Origin: UBA1801 sp035353395
GTDB taxonomy: Bacteria; Acidobacteriota; Holophagae; Holophagales; Holophagaceae
Direction of reading: 5' to 3'
NCBI GenBank assembly: GCA_035353395.1
Contig: DAOPZL010000021.1
Coordinates: 1 to 43,169, forward strand
Length of the DNA: 43,169 nt
Within the stretch, counting starts at the first letter, position 1. Each line of letters opens with the position of its first letter. The notes beneath the pieces are model-generated. The model ran no database searches. It was not told the origin of the DNA and saw nothing but the letters and a program-made list of their open reading frames with translations. Of the stretch, positions 41,815 through 43,169 are shown one piece after another. The translations under genes and the position numbers were made by a program.

Positions 41815-42324
41815 ATGCCTCTCGCGCTCCTGGCGCAGGCCGCGGTTCCGGTGGGCGCGAGTCTCTGGAGGACGGCACAGCCCTGGTGGGAGTTCAGCCT
41901 GCGGGCCGTCCTGGTGTACGGATTCCTCCTTCTGGTGCTCCGCCTGACGGGGAAGCGCCAGGTCGGACAGCTGTCTCCCTTCGACCTGGTGCTCCTCCTC
42001 GTGCTCTCCAACGCGGTGCAGAACAGCATGAACGGGGGAGACAACTCCGTAACCGCGGGAATGATCCTCGTCATGACCCTGTTCTGCCTGAACACGCTGA
42101 TGGACTATCTCAGCTTCCGCAGCAAGAGGCTGGCGCTCTTCATCCAGGGCAAGCCCCAGATCCTGGTGCACAACGGCGTGGTGGACGAGGAGATCATCTC
42201 CAGGGAGCGGATCTCCCGGCACGAACTCATGTCCGCGGTCCGCCAGGCCGGGATCTCGGAGCTTTCCGAGGTGCGCGTGGCGATCCTGGAGAACAACGGC
42301 CGGATCAACGTGATCGGGAAATAG
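41815..42324 (+). CDS. DUF421 (YetF/YcaP-type) membrane protein
   Basis: A 169-aa protein with hydrophobic segments at ~28-44 (LRAVLVYGFLLLVLRL), ~57-67 and ~80-98 (TAGMILVMTLFCLNTLM), then a cytoplasmic DUF421 domain: GKRQVGQLSPFDLVLLLVLSN before it, and LFIQGKPQILVHNGVVDEE, RHELMSAVRQAGI and VRVAILENNGRI within it. It is shorter than Bacillus YetF (~230 aa), ending right after the first DUF421 unit. Function is unknown. It starts one base after the murD stop, with GGGAGG upstream, so it is coupled to murD. Confidence 0.88.
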   Translation: MPLALLAQAAVPVGASLWRTAQPWWEFSLRAVLVYGFLLLVLRLTGKRQVGQLSPFDLVLLLVLSNAVQNSMNGGDNSVTAGMILVMTLFCLNTLMDYLSFRSKRLALFIQGKPQILVHNGVVDEEIISRERISRHELMSAVRQAGISELSEVRVAILENNGRINVIGK

Positions 42325-42327
42325 GCT

Positions 42328-43110
42328 TCAGAGGCATCCCCTGGCGCGGAGGAGCGCCTCCACCGCCGGGATCTCCGAAGGCGTGTCGACGCCCAGGCTG
42401 ATGTGGGGGGTCTCCGCCACGCCGATGGCGATGCCCGCGGCCAGAGCGCGCAGCTGCTCCAGCATCTCGATCCGCTCGAGGGGATGGGGAGGGAGCTGCG
42501 TGAAGGCCCGCAGCGCCTCGGCGCGGAAGGCGTAGAGGCCCAGGTGGCGCTTGTAGTGCCTCAGCTGATCCGGTTCCAGCCAGGGCCGGAAGTCGCACTC
42601 GAAGACCTTCGAGTTGCGCAGGTAGGGGATGGGGCTGCGGCTGAAGTAGAGGGCCCGCTTCCGGTCGTCGGTGACCACCTTCACCGCGTTGGGGTTGAAG
42701 AGCTCGTCGGCGCTGGCGAAGGCGCAGGCGGCAGTGCCCATGGGCAGGGTCGGATCCTCGGCCATGAGCTCCACCACCGCGGCGATCGTCTCGGGGTGCA
42801 TGGCCGGCTCGTCCCCTTGCAGGTTGAGCACCACGTCGAAGGGCTCGCCCAGGCTGTCGAGGGCGGCCGCCACCCGGTCCGTGCCGGAGTTCAGCCCCGG
42901 GTCCGTCATGACCACCCGGCCCCCGAAACCGCTGACCGCGCGACGGATCCGCTCGTCGTCGGTGGCCACCACCACATCGTCCACCCCCCGGGCCGATCGG
43001 GCGGCCTCCCAGACCCGCTGGATCATGGGCTTTCCCGCGATCAGGGCCAGGGGCTTGCCCGGGAACCGGCTGGCGGCGAAGCGGGAGGGAAGCACGGCGA
43101 TGGTTTTCAC
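42328..43110 (-). CDS. kdsB: 3-deoxy-manno-octulosonate cytidylyltransferase (CMP-KDO synthetase)
   Basis: Activates KDO with CTP for lipopolysaccharide inner core synthesis. The 260-aa protein has the start TIAVLPSRFAASRFPGKPL (CTP-binding loop), DDVVVATDDERI, SGTDRVAAAL, VLNLQGDEPAMHPETI, ALYFSRSPIPYLR, HLGLYAFRAEAL and LPPHPLERIEMLEQLRAL, and ends GVDTPSEIPAVEALL, matching KdsB throughout. GTG at 43108-43110 is chosen over the upstream ATG (43164), since the family begins at this point and the extension is Arg/Pro-rich. AAAGG lies eight bases upstream. It converges on the DUF421 gene (3-bp gap). Nothing supported lies to the right. Confidence 0.95.
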   Translation of the reverse strand: MKTIAVLPSRFAASRFPGKPLALIAGKPMIQRVWEAARSARGVDDVVVATDDERIRRAVSGFGGRVVMTDPGLNSGTDRVAAALDSLGEPFDVVLNLQGDEPAMHPETIAAVVELMAEDPTLPMGTAACAFASADELFNPNAVKVVTDDRKRALYFSRSPIPYLRNSKVFECDFRPWLEPDQLRHYKRHLGLYAFRAEALRAFTQLPPHPLERIEMLEQLRALAAGIAIGVAETPHISLGVDTPSEIPAVEALLRARGCL

Positions 43111-43169
43111 GGGCGGCCTTTCTGGTGGAGGGATCCCGGGGCGGCGCCGTCGATCCGCCCTCATTCTAG

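Overview
This is a 43-kb, very GC-rich chromosomal segment from a diderm (Gram-negative) bacterium. The evidence for an outer membrane is a TolC-type outer-membrane factor and kdsB (CMP-KDO synthesis for LPS). The MurE motif and the lysC/dapB pair point to meso-diaminopimelate peptidoglycan. Gene content and style (complete glycogen cluster, mra/mur cluster, GGDEF and EAL proteins, acetate kinase, diverged TAnnnT promoters) would fit an acidobacterium of the Holophagae type. That placement is inference only; no rRNA or marker phylogeny is available here. No rRNA, tRNA, CRISPR array, phage or insertion sequence was seen.

Layout. 1-6.4 kb: start of dapB and lysC (minus strand, 10-bp overlap), a 766-bp stretch without a gene, a HEAT-repeat protein ending in a degenerate receiver domain, and a TolC-like protein. 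6.6-9.7 kb: a ferritin-like protein and a DUF169 protein, a GNAT acetyltransferase, then crcB (fluoride channel) plus a DUF190 gene behind a clear fluoride riboswitch. 9.7-13.4 kb: a methionine gamma-lyase-type PLP enzyme divergent from an Lrp/AsnC regulator with a perfect palindrome over its own ribosome binding site, acetate kinase, and a 50-aa small gene. 13.4-15.0 kb: a PAS-GAF-GGDEF diguanylate cyclase.

15.3-27.7 kb is a glycogen island. glgC and glgA (synthesis) and a small membrane protein lie on the plus strand. On the minus strand, a 1428-aa two-domain debranching enzyme (GH13 plus GH133, the layout of eukaryotic AGL) overlaps glgB by ATGA and is followed by an alpha-glucan phosphorylase. 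Together these genes make, branch, debranch and phosphorolyse glycogen. 27.7-31.4 kb: a methyltransferase, a secreted thermonuclease, a CGGC-domain protein, and metK behind a canonical promoter and a SAM-I/SAM-IV-type riboswitch.

31.4-43.1 kb is the division and cell wall cluster: mraZ (with a five-fold 10-bp-phased TGG operator), rsmH, ftsL, ftsI (with PASTA), murE, murF, mraY, then an inverted EAL gene, murD, a DUF421 gene and kdsB. It is a shortened dcw cluster; ftsW, murG, murC, ftsQAZ do not follow. Three 100-N runs lie here. Two hide real sequence (end of mraZ/start of rsmH; middle of murE). The third is false: identical 55-bp sequence on both sides shows two overlapping contigs that were not merged, and the EAL gene is intact once they are joined.

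Three palindromic non-coding elements all sit between convergent genes (two are copies of one ~100-bp family). The strongest regulatory observations are the SAM and fluoride riboswitches, the MraZ operator and the probable Lrp operator. No wholly new multi-gene system was found. The best candidates for new biology are the HEAT/pseudo-receiver protein, the full-length AGL-like debranching enzyme, the small CxCxxC protein, and the palindromic elements.
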